DNA of 64,000 nt from Persicobacter sp. CCB-QB2 (GTDB taxonomy: Bacteria > Bacteroidota > Bacteroidia > Cytophagales > Cyclobacteriaceae). The stretch covers positions 2,170,001 through 2,234,000 of the forward strand of contig NZ_LBGV01000001.1 in assembly GCF_001274635.1 (NCBI RefSeq), in the 5' to 3' direction. The notes beneath the pieces are model-generated. The model saw only the letters and a program-made list of their open reading frames with translations. It did not search any database and had not been told where the DNA came from. Below, in pieces: positions 35,176-45,169 of this stretch (positions are counted from its first letter, which is position 1; every line of letters starts with the position of its first letter). A program made the position numbers and the translations under genes.

Positions 35176-35206
35176 AAAAAGGCGTCTCATAGGACGCCTT
35201 TTTTTT
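35174..35206. terminator. Bidirectional terminator before sucC
   Basis: GGCGTC-TCATAG-GACGCC is flanked by A7 and T8 runs and serves both converging genes. Confidence 0.9.
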
Positions 35207-35222
35207 CTTATTTATTTTCGGC

Positions 35223-36413
35223 TTAGGCCAAAGCTTCCTTTACACGCTCTGCCGCATCTTTCAAAATAATGGCTGAAGTTACCGATAGACCGGACTCCTC
35301 TATGATTTTGGCACCTTCTTCCGCATTGGTTCCCTGCAATCTCACGATAATTGGCACATTGATTTCTCCAATATTCTTGTACGCTTCCACCACACCGGAA
35401 GCCACACGGTCACAACGAACAATACCTCCAAAAATATTAATCAAAATCGCCTTTACATTAGGATCCTGAAGAATAATTCTGAAACCAGCCTCTACCGTTT
35501 GCGCATTTGCTCCACCTCCTACGTCCAGGAAGTTGGCGGGCTCACCACCGGATAATTTAATCATATCCATAGTCGCCATTGCCAAACCAGCACCATTCAC
35601 CATACAACCCACGTTTCCATCAAGCTTCACATAGTTCAAGCCGGATTTTGAAGCCTCCACTTCCAATGGATCTTCTTCGGTCTCATCTCTTAAGGCAGGA
35701 AAATCCTTATGACGGTAAAGCGCATTATCATCCAGGTTAATCTTAGCATCCACAGCAATAATCTCATCATCTGAGGCTTTCAAAACGGGATTGATCTCTA
35801 CCTGAGAGGCATCAATACCACGGTAAGCTGCATAAATCTGATTGATGAATTTCACCATATTTTTAAAAGCCTTTCCGGATAATCCCAACTCAAAGGCAAT
35901 TTTTCTGGATTGGAAAGGCTGAAGACCAACCTTCGGGTCTACCCATTCCTTGATAATTTTCTCTGGTGTAGCCTCTGCCACTTCCTCGATATCCATCCCC
36001 CCTTCGGTGGAAGCCATGATCACATCACAACCTTTGGCACGATCTAGTAAAACAGAAAGATAAATCTCACTCAGCTCTCCCTCGCCCGGATAGTAAGAAT
36101 CCTCACAAACGATCACCTTATTGACTTTTTTCCCTTCAGGACCCGTTTGTGGCGTCACCAGCTGCATACCGATAATATTATCGGACAACTGATACACTTC
36201 TTCCATATTCTTGGCAATTTTCACGCCGCCACCTTTTCCGCGACCTCCGGCATGAATTTGGGCTTTAATCACATATACTCCGGTATTGGTAAGTTCGGCT
36301 AACTGTTGAGCGGCTTCAACAGCTTTCTCAGGTGTTTCGGCCACAATTTGTGCCGGAATTTTAACACCATAGGATTTTAGCAATTCTTTTGCTTGATATT
36401 CGTGAATGTTCAT
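35223..36413 (-). CDS. sucC: Succinate-CoA ligase, ADP-forming, subunit beta
   Basis: This 396-residue TCA-cycle enzyme subunit starts MNIHEYQAKELL and has the ATP-grasp fold, with AGGRGKGGGVKIA in the nucleotide loop, EINPV in the metal site and the GGGANAQ and NIFGGIVRCD CoA-ligase signatures. The partner sucD is not adjacent; the two genes are often separate in Bacteroidota. The stop is 14 bp from the shared terminator. Confidence 0.97.
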   Translation of the reverse strand: MNIHEYQAKELLKSYGVKIPAQIVAETPEKAVEAAQQLAELTNTGVYVIKAQIHAGGRGKGGGVKIAKNMEEVYQLSDNIIGMQLVTPQTGPEGKKVNKVIVCEDSYYPGEGELSEIYLSVLLDRAKGCDVIMASTEGGMDIEEVAEATPEKIIKEWVDPKVGLQPFQSRKIAFELGLSGKAFKNMVKFINQIYAAYRGIDASQVEINPVLKASDDEIIAVDAKINLDDNALYRHKDFPALRDETEEDPLEVEASKSGLNYVKLDGNVGCMVNGAGLAMATMDMIKLSGGEPANFLDVGGGANAQTVEAGFRIILQDPNVKAILINIFGGIVRCDRVASGVVEAYKNIGEINVPIIVRLQGTNAEEGAKIIEESGLSVTSAIILKDAAERVKEALA

Positions 36414-36653
36414 CTTAATGTTCAGGTTATTGATTGTCTCTTTTACCGAAAGTAATTTTTTTGGAGAAAATTACCAAGGAATTGCACCCTAACAAAACAG
36501 GCTGCTTGATTAAAATTTTACTATGTTTGTGAATTGTTGCGGTAAATGTAGAGAGGACAATCTGGACTATGCTATTTTAACAGACCGCAAAAATCTAATT
36601 TTTGATTTCCCTTTCCAAAATTCAGTGAAGGGAAAAAACAACTTTGGCGATTT

Positions 36654-37325
36654 ATGTTAAAAGCTGAGAACATTCACCGTTATTTTGGTCACCTGGAGGT
36701 TCTGAAAGGGGTAAACCTGGAGGTTAATAAAGGAGAGATTGTTTCCATTGTAGGCGCTTCAGGTGCTGGAAAAAGCACGCTGCTCCATATTTTGGGTACT
36801 TTGGACAAGGCAGAGAAAGGCCACATTTTCATTGATGGGGAATCCGTTTCCAAGCTTTCCAAAAATGATTTGGCCCGCTTCCGCAATCAAAAAATCGGAT
36901 TCATTTTTCAGTTTCACAACCTTTTACCGGAATTCACTGCCATTGAAAATGTTTGCCTGCCAGCTTATTTAGCCGGAGTAGATAAAGAAACCGCAGAGCT
37001 AGAAGCGCAGCATTTGCTGGACAGATTAGGACTGGGACACCGCATGAATCACAAACCGGCGGAGCTTTCAGGTGGAGAACAACAAAGAGTTGCCGTGGCC
37101 AGAGCACTCATCAACAAACCGGCGATCATTTTTGCAGATGAACCCTCCGGAAATCTGGACTCCAAAGGGGCGCAAAATCTGCATACTTTATTCTTCGAAT
37201 TGCGGGATGAGATGGGATTAACCTTCGTAATTGTCACGCACAATCCGGAATTAGCCGAAATGACCGACAGAAAATTAGAAATGCGGGATGGACAAATTAT
37301 CGAAAGTTCTGTCACACCAGAATAA
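36654..37325 (+). CDS. lolD: ABC transporter ATPase of the LolD/MacB type
   Basis: This 223-residue ATPase has Walker A GASGAGKST, Q-loop FIFQFHNLLPEFTAIENV, signature LSGGEQQRVAVARAL, Walker B IIFADEPSGNLD and an H-loop His in VTHNPELA. The text is characteristic of the LolD lipoprotein-release ATPase. No permease gene is adjacent, as often happens in Bacteroidota. It is followed after 36 bp by the MaoC-like gene. Confidence 0.9.
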   Translation: MLKAENIHRYFGHLEVLKGVNLEVNKGEIVSIVGASGAGKSTLLHILGTLDKAEKGHIFIDGESVSKLSKNDLARFRNQKIGFIFQFHNLLPEFTAIENVCLPAYLAGVDKETAELEAQHLLDRLGLGHRMNHKPAELSGGEQQRVAVARALINKPAIIFADEPSGNLDSKGAQNLHTLFFELRDEMGLTFVIVTHNPELAEMTDRKLEMRDGQIIESSVTPE

Positions 37326-37361
37326 TTTGTTACATTTACGCCTTGAATTAATAATAACACC

Positions 37362-37775
37362 ATGATTTTAAAAGTAGGAGATCGATACGAATACGACTTC
37401 TCTATCAGCCAGGAAGAAGTAAATGAATTTGCCAAAATCACAGGAGATACTAACCCGGTACACGTGGATCCGGAGTTTGCGAAAACTTCTGAGTTTGGCC
37501 GTACGGTGATTCACGGAGTTTTTGGACTTTCCATTATTTCCCGTGTAATGGGTACGCAGTGGCCTGGTGAAGGCTCTCTATATCTGGGACAAAACATTGA
37601 GTTCAAAGGCCCTATGTACCCCGGAGATATGTACCGCATTGAATTGGAGGTAAAAAGAGTCATTGGCCGATTGCATATTGCGGTAGTAGAGACCAACATC
37701 CGTCATATTGAAACGGACCAGTTGGTTGTTAAAGGAGAAGCTAAAGCAATGAACAAAAAGACTTTCGTTTCTTAA
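37362..37775 (+). CDS. MaoC-family (R)-hydratase-like hot-dog protein
   Basis: This 137-residue protein has the catalytic pair of R-specific enoyl-CoA hydratases: Asp in FAKITGDTNPVHVD and His in the same segment. FGRTVIHGVFGLSII and YLGQNIEFKGPMYPGD complete the hot-dog fold. It probably hydrates or dehydrates an acyl-CoA; the substrate is unknown. Its leader contains a TACATTTA box. Confidence 0.88.
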   Translation: MILKVGDRYEYDFSISQEEVNEFAKITGDTNPVHVDPEFAKTSEFGRTVIHGVFGLSIISRVMGTQWPGEGSLYLGQNIEFKGPMYPGDMYRIELEVKRVIGRLHIAVVETNIRHIETDQLVVKGEAKAMNKKTFVS

Positions 37776-37797
37776 TTCATTGCTCAAAAAATAATTA

Positions 37798-37829
37798 AAA
37801 AGCCTGTGGGATTTCGCCTGCAGGCTTCT
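37798..37829 (+). terminator. Terminator after the MaoC-like gene
   Basis: An AAGCCTG...CAGGCTT stem (7 bp plus G-rich loop) is followed by a short T-rich tract. Confidence 0.75.
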
Positions 37830-37893
37830 TTACTTTTTGACCTTTTTCCAAAATGCTTATTTTTGTCCATTATCAAAAAATTATAGCATTCAT

Positions 37894-38649
37894 ATGGCGG
37901 GACATAGTAAATGGGCCAATATCAAACACCGTAAAGGCGCTCAGGACAAAAAAAGAGGGAAATTATTCACCAAGCTGATCAAAGAAATTCATGTTGCCGT
38001 GAAAGAATCCGGTCCTGACCCCGACGGGAATCCCAGACTACGCCTCGCCGTGCAAAACGCCAAAGGGCAAAACGTCCCCAAGGACACCATCGAAAGGGCC
38101 GTTAAAAAAGCGGCCGGCGAAGGAGGCGAAACCTATATCACCCAAACCTTTGAAGGGACCGGCCCAAAGGGTGTTGCCATTTTTGTGGAATGCATGACCG
38201 ATAACACCAACCGCACCGTGAAAGATGTGCGACATGCCATTTCCAAATACCAGGGAAAGCTGGGTACCAACGGCTCTACCGATTTTATTTTCGAACGTAA
38301 GGGCATTTTTGAAATTGAGATCCCGGAAGATTTTGAATTTGAAGCGGACGAACTAGAACTGGAACTTATTGACGGAGGAGCCGATGAAGTAGAGCTGGAA
38401 GGAAAGGAACTGCAAATTACTACCGCTATGGAAGACTTCGGGAACATGCAGAAAAAGCTGGAAGAAATCGGACTGGAAGCCAAAGCCGCTAACCTGATTC
38501 GTATCCCAAACAATTATGTGGAATTAGCGGACGACGAGTTTATACAGATGAGCAAAATGATCGATATGCTTGAAGACTTCGACGATGTGCAGCAAGTCTT
38601 CCACAATATGGAAATCAAAGAAGCACAAATTTCTCTTTTAGGAGATTAA
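37894..38649 (+). CDS. yebC: YebC/PmpR-family regulator / translation factor
   Basis: This 251-residue protein begins MAGHSKWANIKHRKGAQD, the family signature, which sets the start 19 codons inside the longer open frame. AAGEGGETYITQTFEGTGP and the acidic middle (EADELELELIDGGADEVELEG) are conserved. YebC-type proteins act as transcription regulators or relieve ribosome stalling. It is monocistronic. Confidence 0.95.
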   Translation: MAGHSKWANIKHRKGAQDKKRGKLFTKLIKEIHVAVKESGPDPDGNPRLRLAVQNAKGQNVPKDTIERAVKKAAGEGGETYITQTFEGTGPKGVAIFVECMTDNTNRTVKDVRHAISKYQGKLGTNGSTDFIFERKGIFEIEIPEDFEFEADELELELIDGGADEVELEGKELQITTAMEDFGNMQKKLEEIGLEAKAANLIRIPNNYVELADDEFIQMSKMIDMLEDFDDVQQVFHNMEIKEAQISLLGD

Positions 38650-38897
38650 CAAATTAATCCAATTCTCAGACGGACGTAAGCTCCGCCTTATTTTTTGTCA
38701 GGATCCTAACATTTGAGGAATTTTACGGAAACTACCATCAAAATTTCTCCTTATCAAAAATTTAAAATCACCTCCTTTAGCTCCCCAAAATCGGCGATTT
38801 ATATAAATTTTACACCCTTTTTATGTCAAACACTAAAACCTGATGCAGATCATAAAAATAAAAGGCTTGCTCCTGTTTAAAAACTGAATCGTCTTCC

Positions 38898-38905
38898 TAC
38901 ATTTG
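38898..38905 (+). promoter_or_regulatory. -7 box of the gap promoter
   Basis: TACATTTG fits the TAnnTTTG box. The start would be about 36 bp upstream of the gap ATG. Only the -7 part is convincing. Confidence 0.5.
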
Positions 38906-38941
38906 CACTGTAACATTGTTAACCATTCACGAAAAATATAA

Positions 38942-39958
<1,017 letters not shown>

Positions 39959-39979
39959 TCCGTATTCAGATAGATCATT

Positions 39980-40011
39980 AAGCCAGCCTTTTCGGGCTGG
40001 CTTTTTTTTTC
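39980..40011 (+). terminator. Terminator after gap
   Basis: AGCCAGCC-TTTTC-GGGCTGGCT (8 to 9 bp) is followed by a long T run. Confidence 0.92.
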
Positions 40012-40022
40012 ACCCCATTCCT

Positions 40023-40850
40023 ATGAATCAAAAAGAAAAAGCACTTTACTTCCAGTCGCTGCATCAGCAGCAGGCCCCTCTTATTTTACCCAATGCTTGG
40101 CATGCGGGTAGCGCTGTTATTTTTCAAAAAGCCGGGTTCCAAGCCATTGGCACCACTTCGGCGGGAATGGCCTATACGCTGGGGTATCCGGATGGAGAAA
40201 AAATTCAGCTGGAAGACATTCTCAGCCTGACGGAACAAATTCAAAAACGAATCAGCCTTCCCCTATCAGTTGATATGGAAATGGGATACGGAAAGTGCCC
40301 GGAAAGCATTGCACAAAGCATCAAAAAGGTGATTGAGGCCGGAGCCGTGGGCATTAATATTGAGGATGGATTAGCCAGCGGACAATTGGCTGACCTGGAG
40401 TTCCAAACTGCGGTCATTGAAAGATTGTCTGCCCTGAAAAAAGAAATGGGCATCCCATTTGTCATTAATGCCAGAAGCTGTGTGCTTTGGCTAAAAATTG
40501 GGGAAACTGAAGAGAACATCAATATCGCTACTCAACGAGCCAAAGCATTTCAAAAAGCTGGTGCAGATTGCATTTTCCTTCCAGGCGCAACGGACTATGA
40601 TACCGTCAAAAAGCTGAAAGATCAGATTGATGCTCCCCTGAACATCATCCTGAATCGACTGAGTCCTGATTTGAGGAAACTACAAAATTTAGGCGTAAAC
40701 CGGGTCAGCATTGGTTCAGCTGGCGTAAGGTCAGTGCTTCAAAATATCTTATCCTTTTCTGAAGAAATCCTGAATAATAAAACCGAAGACTTATTGGCCA
40801 ACCCATTGGATTACCATGCTACCAACAAGCTCTTCTCCATTGAAGAATAA
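40023..40850 (+). CDS. Isocitrate-lyase / PEP-mutase-family protein
   Basis: This 275-residue (alpha/beta)8-barrel enzyme has the catalytic-site text LPLSVDMEMGYG (metal Asp and nearby Glu), GVNIEDG-like GINIEDGLAS and FVINARSCV. It belongs to the PEP mutase/ICL superfamily, whose members include oxaloacetate decarboxylases and methylisocitrate lyase. The lyase KKCGH motif of true isocitrate lyases is absent (the equivalent part reads MGYGKCPE), so a role as a small oxaloacetate-type decarboxylase or hydrolase is more likely. Substrate unknown. Confidence 0.8.
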   Translation: MNQKEKALYFQSLHQQQAPLILPNAWHAGSAVIFQKAGFQAIGTTSAGMAYTLGYPDGEKIQLEDILSLTEQIQKRISLPLSVDMEMGYGKCPESIAQSIKKVIEAGAVGINIEDGLASGQLADLEFQTAVIERLSALKKEMGIPFVINARSCVLWLKIGETEENINIATQRAKAFQKAGADCIFLPGATDYDTVKKLKDQIDAPLNIILNRLSPDLRKLQNLGVNRVSIGSAGVRSVLQNILSFSEEILNNKTEDLLANPLDYHATNKLFSIEE

Positions 40851-41018
40851 AGGTTTTAAGCACTGAAAGCCTCTCAAAGCCCTTTTTTTAGCTTTTCTAA
40901 CCGATTCGTTCCAAATTAGTTAAAGCTCTCAATTTTTAGCTGCTTTCAAAAAATATCATTTCTGTTGATTAAGCTACTGATTTTATAAACTTTTCTCCGC
41001 GGAATCGGATAAGTTTAT

Positions 41019-41831
41019 ATGACAAAAAGTACATTAATCCTACTTAGCCTACTCTTTGTATTTTTTCAGGCATTAGGCCAAAAGGCAGATCAACCCTCGG
41101 TCACCACCATGGAAGAAACCGGCCTATGGTTTGGGGCCTATTTAAAAATCCAATTTTCTCCAAAATTAGGATATTACGGAGAACATCATTGGCGGGTAAG
41201 AAACAGCCTGGACGATGTATGGTCCTTTTATGGCCGAAAAAGACAGATGTATAACCGCTTTGGGCTGAATATTTTCTTCAACGAATATTTTGAAGGAGTG
41301 ATTGGCCCCACGCTGGTATTGAACTTCACTCCTGAGCCGGGTAATCCAGAATATGAAAAAGTAACTTATGAGCCCAGGATTTGGCACCAGTGGCTTCTGA
41401 AAATGCCGCAAATTGGCCGGTTCAAAATATATCATCAATTTCGTTTTGAACACCGGTGGAAACGTAAAAATGATGTCAATGCAGAATATAAATACACCAA
41501 TCGGTACCGGTATAAACTGTTTGCTTATATTCCACTGAACACGAAAAAAATCAAACCCAAAACCCTCTTCTTCTCTCCCAGCGCCGAACTGTTTATGCAT
41601 AGTGGAAAATCCATTGGGGCCAACCCTATGGAAGACTTCCGTACCTACAATGGCTTTGGCTATGTACTAAACCAAAACATCACTTTTTTTGTAGGACATA
41701 TGTATACATTGGGCCAAAAAACGTCTGGCTATGAATATCGATCCAGCAATATTTTGAGATTTAACGTATTCATTGGTCTGGATACCCAAAAAGCGGATAA
41801 TACTATTCCGAAAATTAACCTGGGATATTAA
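41019..41831 (+). CDS. DUF2490-type outer-membrane protein, copy 1
   Basis: This 270-residue protein has an N-terminal signal peptide (MTKSTLILLSLLFVFFQALG) and many short amphipathic strands rich in Tyr, Trp, Arg and Phe (EHHWRVRNSLDDVW, YHQFRFEHRWKR, FRTYNGFGYVLN), ending NLGY. The pattern matches DUF2490, thought to be a small outer-membrane barrel. It starts a two-gene unit: a MORN-repeat gene follows 2 bp after its stop. The pair is duplicated at 43.2-44.9 kb. Confidence 0.85.
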   Translation: MTKSTLILLSLLFVFFQALGQKADQPSVTTMEETGLWFGAYLKIQFSPKLGYYGEHHWRVRNSLDDVWSFYGRKRQMYNRFGLNIFFNEYFEGVIGPTLVLNFTPEPGNPEYEKVTYEPRIWHQWLLKMPQIGRFKIYHQFRFEHRWKRKNDVNAEYKYTNRYRYKLFAYIPLNTKKIKPKTLFFSPSAELFMHSGKSIGANPMEDFRTYNGFGYVLNQNITFFVGHMYTLGQKTSGYEYRSSNILRFNVFIGLDTQKADNTIPKINLGY

Positions 41832-41833
41832 TC

Positions 41834-42703
41834 ATGGGAAAAAACAGTATTTCATCCATCATCATCGGGATGCTATTGGTGGCCTCCCTTTTAGGCAACC
41901 TCGTCCTGTGGGACGCCATCCGACATCAAAAACAAACCAAGGAATTTCCAGAGATGGATTATTTTCAAACAAAACGGATGGCCGACAGCCTGCTACATAG
42001 CGGACAATACGCGGAGGCATTGGTGCTTTACCAACAATTGGACAGCCTCAGACCAGCCCACCTCTCTGAACAGTTGGACAGTGTAATGATCTTCACCCTT
42101 CAGGAAAATGAACAATTAAAAAAAATAGAAAAAGACTTTCTAGCGCTCAACCGTGACAATGCCAACCTGAAAGCAGACAGTCTTAATCTGCAATACCAAA
42201 ACTCCCAACAAGTTCGTCATTTAGTAGGTCAGATCGACAGTCTCAAAATCATGCACTCCATCCAACTGAATAATCTGGAAGAAGCCGAAAGAGAAATCAA
42301 TCAACTCAAATTTCAGCAGCTAAATCGCGAAAAAGCCGTGAGCATCAAAAGTTTTACTAACCCAGACGGGATTGAGGTTAAATATATCGGACATACCATT
42401 AATGATAAAGCGGAGGGATTTGGCTACGCAGTATTTGACAAAAAGGGATTTTATGAGGGACATTGGCACAATAACCTAAGAGACGGGGACGGAAAATACT
42501 ACTGGACCAACGGGGACATCTATGAAGGGCAGTACAGAAAGGGGCAGAGAAATGGCGAAGGCACCTACTTTTTCCACTCGGGCGAAAAATATGTGGGACA
42601 GTGGCAAAATGATTTGCGACATGGTGAAGGAAAAATCTTCAATAAAGACGGGAAAGAAACTGTTTCCGGAGTTTGGGAAAAAGATGAACTGATCAAAAAT
42701 TAA
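41834..42703 (+). CDS. MORN-repeat protein with membrane anchor and coiled coil, copy 1
   Basis: This is a 289-residue protein. One N-terminal membrane segment (about 8-27) comes first, then a helix with many Gln/Leu/Asp typical of a coiled coil (about 90-170), and at the C terminus five or so MORN repeats (about 180-285: GFYEGHWHNNLRDGDGKYYW, GDIYEGQYRKGQRNGEGTYFF). The start codon is 2 bp after the DUF2490 stop. A possible job is as an anchored scaffold for the partner barrel; this is inference only. Confidence 0.85.
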   Translation: MGKNSISSIIIGMLLVASLLGNLVLWDAIRHQKQTKEFPEMDYFQTKRMADSLLHSGQYAEALVLYQQLDSLRPAHLSEQLDSVMIFTLQENEQLKKIEKDFLALNRDNANLKADSLNLQYQNSQQVRHLVGQIDSLKIMHSIQLNNLEEAEREINQLKFQQLNREKAVSIKSFTNPDGIEVKYIGHTINDKAEGFGYAVFDKKGFYEGHWHNNLRDGDGKYYWTNGDIYEGQYRKGQRNGEGTYFFHSGEKYVGQWQNDLRHGEGKIFNKDGKETVSGVWEKDELIKN

Positions 42704-43204
42704 ACCGGCACTCAAGCCCTGTCCGATTTAAGCAATTCCCGACACCTCATTCAAGTTAAGTGATATCTGAATTAATGTATCCAATTTTTCTATTAATGGA
42801 AAAACTACTCTAAAAAGGGACATAAATACGCTTGTGGCATATTTTTTTATCGCTCAATCCATGGATTGACAGTATAGAATTTACGGCATTACACCCCTGT
42901 TTCTGCATGCCAAATTAAAGCCTCCCGATAAAAAACTCACACCAACTCTACAAATTCCCCTACACAAGTCTGTATTTAAAATTAAAAATTGTAATCCGGA
43001 TTAAACCGAGTAGCCGTTAATTCCCAATCAGGCCCACAAAACGGTTTTTTGGCCTTAAAAATGAGGGAAAATCCTATCACCAACTTATAAGATCTTTCTC
43101 CAGCCTTTATAATCACCAATAGGCACCAATTGCATTATTATTGGAAGTCCGTTAAGGTACAATCCAAAACGAAATTGCATTTGAAGAATCAATACAACAC
43201 TTTT

Positions 43205-44013
43205 GTGAGAAATATTTTCCTTTTACTCGTTATCCTATTACTCCCGCTTTCGGTCTCCGCACAAGAACAACCCAGCGGATCAGTCACCAATATGGAGGAA
43301 ACCGGTATGTGGTTCGGTGCCTATTTAAAGGTCAGATTTTCGGAGCGATTTGGGTATTATGGAGAGCATCACTGGCGGGTTCGGAATGATATCGATGATG
43401 TCTGGTCTTTTTACGGGCGTCCGCGACAATTATATAACCGTGCAGGTTTAAATATTTTCTTTAACGATTACTTCGAGGCCGTTATCGGGCCAACATTGGT
43501 ACTGAATTTCACCCAGAGCCCGGCAACGAAGAATTTGATAAAATCAGTTATGAGCCCAGAATCTGGCATCAATGGCTGTTAAAAATGCCCACGATGTACA
43601 ATATGAAAATCTACCATCAGTTTCGTTTCGAACACCGATGGAAAAGAGACAATTCAGTTGGCTCTGAACATGATTATACCGACCGGTTCCGTTATAAAAT
43701 TTTTGCCTACATCCCCCTGAACTCCAAAGAAATTAAAGAAAAGACCCTATTCTTCTCCCCTAGTGCGGAGATATTTATGCATAGCGGGGAATCCATCGTT
43801 GCCAACCCCATGGAAGATTTCCGTACCTACAATGGTTTTGGTTATGTTTTGAACAACAACATCACCTTTTTTGTCGGACACATGTACACCCTGGGGCAAA
43901 AAAGTAGTGGCTATGAATATAAGGCCAGTCATATTCTACGATTCAACGTCTTCATTGGCTTGGATACCCGAAAAATCAAAGATCTCTTACCAAGAATCAA
44001 CCTAGGATATTAA
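43205..44013 (+). pseudogene. DUF2490-type protein, copy 2, frameshifted
   Basis: The protein is a paralogue of the 41-kb gene. In the first frame it runs from a GTG start (MRNIFLLLVILLLPLSVSA signal peptide) to about 43514, where TTCACC is followed by CAGAGCC. The paralogue and the downstream reading frame need TTC ACC CCA GAG CCC, so one C is missing from the CCC run at 43512-43514. After the shift the protein reads PEPGNEEFDKISYEPRIWHQWLLKMP and continues to the normal NLGY end. Loss of one C gives early termination. It may be a genuine inactivation, phase variation or a sequencing error. An ATG at 43130 could also be the start. Confidence 0.8.
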
Positions 44014-44014
44014 T

Positions 44015-44887
44015 ATGAAAAAGCATCTCTTCACCTCCACCCTTTTATTATTACTGGTGATTTCAGCCAGTATCAATTTCACCTTCTTCTCGATGGAAAA
44101 GAAAGACGTTATTGTTGAAAATCCATGGGAAAAAGAAATTGCTTATTTAAAACTGATCAGCAAGGCTGACTCCCTTCTTCTTAGCCAAAAAGTAGCCCAG
44201 GCCAGTTTACTTTTCGAAAAAGCAGAAGCACTCCGTCCGGAAGGTTACCCTGTAGCAATGGACAGCAGTTGGTTTTCTGAAGAACGATGGAAAAACGAAG
44301 AACTGGAAGGGCTTTCAAAAAATTACCGAGTGCTTGGGGGGAAAGTAAATCAGTTAAGTGAGGAGCGCTTAAAAGAAAAACAAAAGGCCAATCACCTTGA
44401 ACAGCAACTGGACAGCCTTCAACTACAGGCCATCGCAAGGCAAAATGTTTTGGAAGAGCTGGAACAGGAAAACCAACAGCTTAAGCTTAAATTACGGGAG
44501 TCCCAAACCTCCCAAAAGATGTTAACCTTTCAAACGGATGATGGAGCAGAAGTAAAATACATCGGGCATGCCGTGGACAATCAGGCGGAAGGACATGGAT
44601 ATGCGGTCTTCAACAAACAAGGGTTCTATGAAGGCCAATGGCTGAATAACCTAAGAAATGGAGAGGGGGAATACTACTGGATCAACGGTGACCACTATGT
44701 GGGCACCTACAAAAAAGGTAAAAGAAACGGACAGGGCACCTACCATTTTAAATCCGGGGAACAATACATTGGAGAATGGAAAGATGACCTTCGCCATGGC
44801 AAAGGAAAACTGGTGAATGCGAAGGGAAAAACCCTGATAGAAGGTGACTGGGAAGATGACGAACTCCTTCAAAAAAAATCAAAGTAA
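44015..44887 (+). CDS. MORN-repeat protein with membrane anchor and coiled coil, copy 2
   Basis: This 290-residue paralogue of the 41.8-kb gene has an N-terminal membrane segment (about 7-26), a longer coiled-coil-like part rich in Glu/Lys/Gln (about 95-165) and C-terminal MORN repeats (GFYEGQWLNNLRNGEGEYYW, GDHYVGTYKKGKRNGQGTYHF). It starts 1 bp after the DUF2490 copy 2 stop. It is intact even though its partner is frameshifted. A strong terminator follows. Confidence 0.85.
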   Translation: MKKHLFTSTLLLLLVISASINFTFFSMEKKDVIVENPWEKEIAYLKLISKADSLLLSQKVAQASLLFEKAEALRPEGYPVAMDSSWFSEERWKNEELEGLSKNYRVLGGKVNQLSEERLKEKQKANHLEQQLDSLQLQAIARQNVLEELEQENQQLKLKLRESQTSQKMLTFQTDDGAEVKYIGHAVDNQAEGHGYAVFNKQGFYEGQWLNNLRNGEGEYYWINGDHYVGTYKKGKRNGQGTYHFKSGEQYIGEWKDDLRHGKGKLVNAKGKTLIEGDWEDDELLQKKSK

Positions 44888-44895
44888 AAATTAAG

Positions 44896-44920
44896 GACTG
44901 CTTCGGCGGTCTTTTTTTTT
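44896..44920 (+). terminator. Terminator after the duplicated DUF2490-MORN unit
   Basis: GACTGC-TTCG-GCGGTC, a UUCG-type tetraloop hairpin, is followed by nine T. Confidence 0.9.
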
Positions 44921-45028
44921 CATGATTTGAATTATAATCCTAGCGCCCCTTGACACAAAGAGATAAAACCCTACCTCACAACTACTTGCAATGACGCAGC
45001 GATCTTGATAAATTTCTTTGCAAATAAC

Positions 45029-45058
45029 TTGACAATTCATTTTTATTGCTTACACTTG
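45029..45058 (+). promoter_or_regulatory. Promoter of the ATP-grasp/QEGLA operon
   Basis: TTG at 45029-45031, exactly 19 bp, then TACACTTG at 45051-45058 (one mismatch to TAnnTTTG). This gives a leader of about 105 nt before gshB. Confidence 0.6.
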
Positions 45059-45169
45059 CAAGCTTTTTAAACCATCTAAAACTGAGGGGCCTAAAGCACC
45101 CTGTACTAATTTCATGGCCGCGAAAGCAGATACAACACTATTTGGGGAGCATTCCCCACTTATCTGACA

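Noticed and set aside
40851..41018. A terminator after the PEP-mutase-family gene
   Set aside because: There is a T run, but no stem of useful length precedes it.
42704..43204. A further gene or repeat element between the duplicated DUF2490 units
   Set aside because: Frames are short, there is no match to the ~220-bp element beyond a few bases (CCGGATTAAACCG), and no clear structure is visible.
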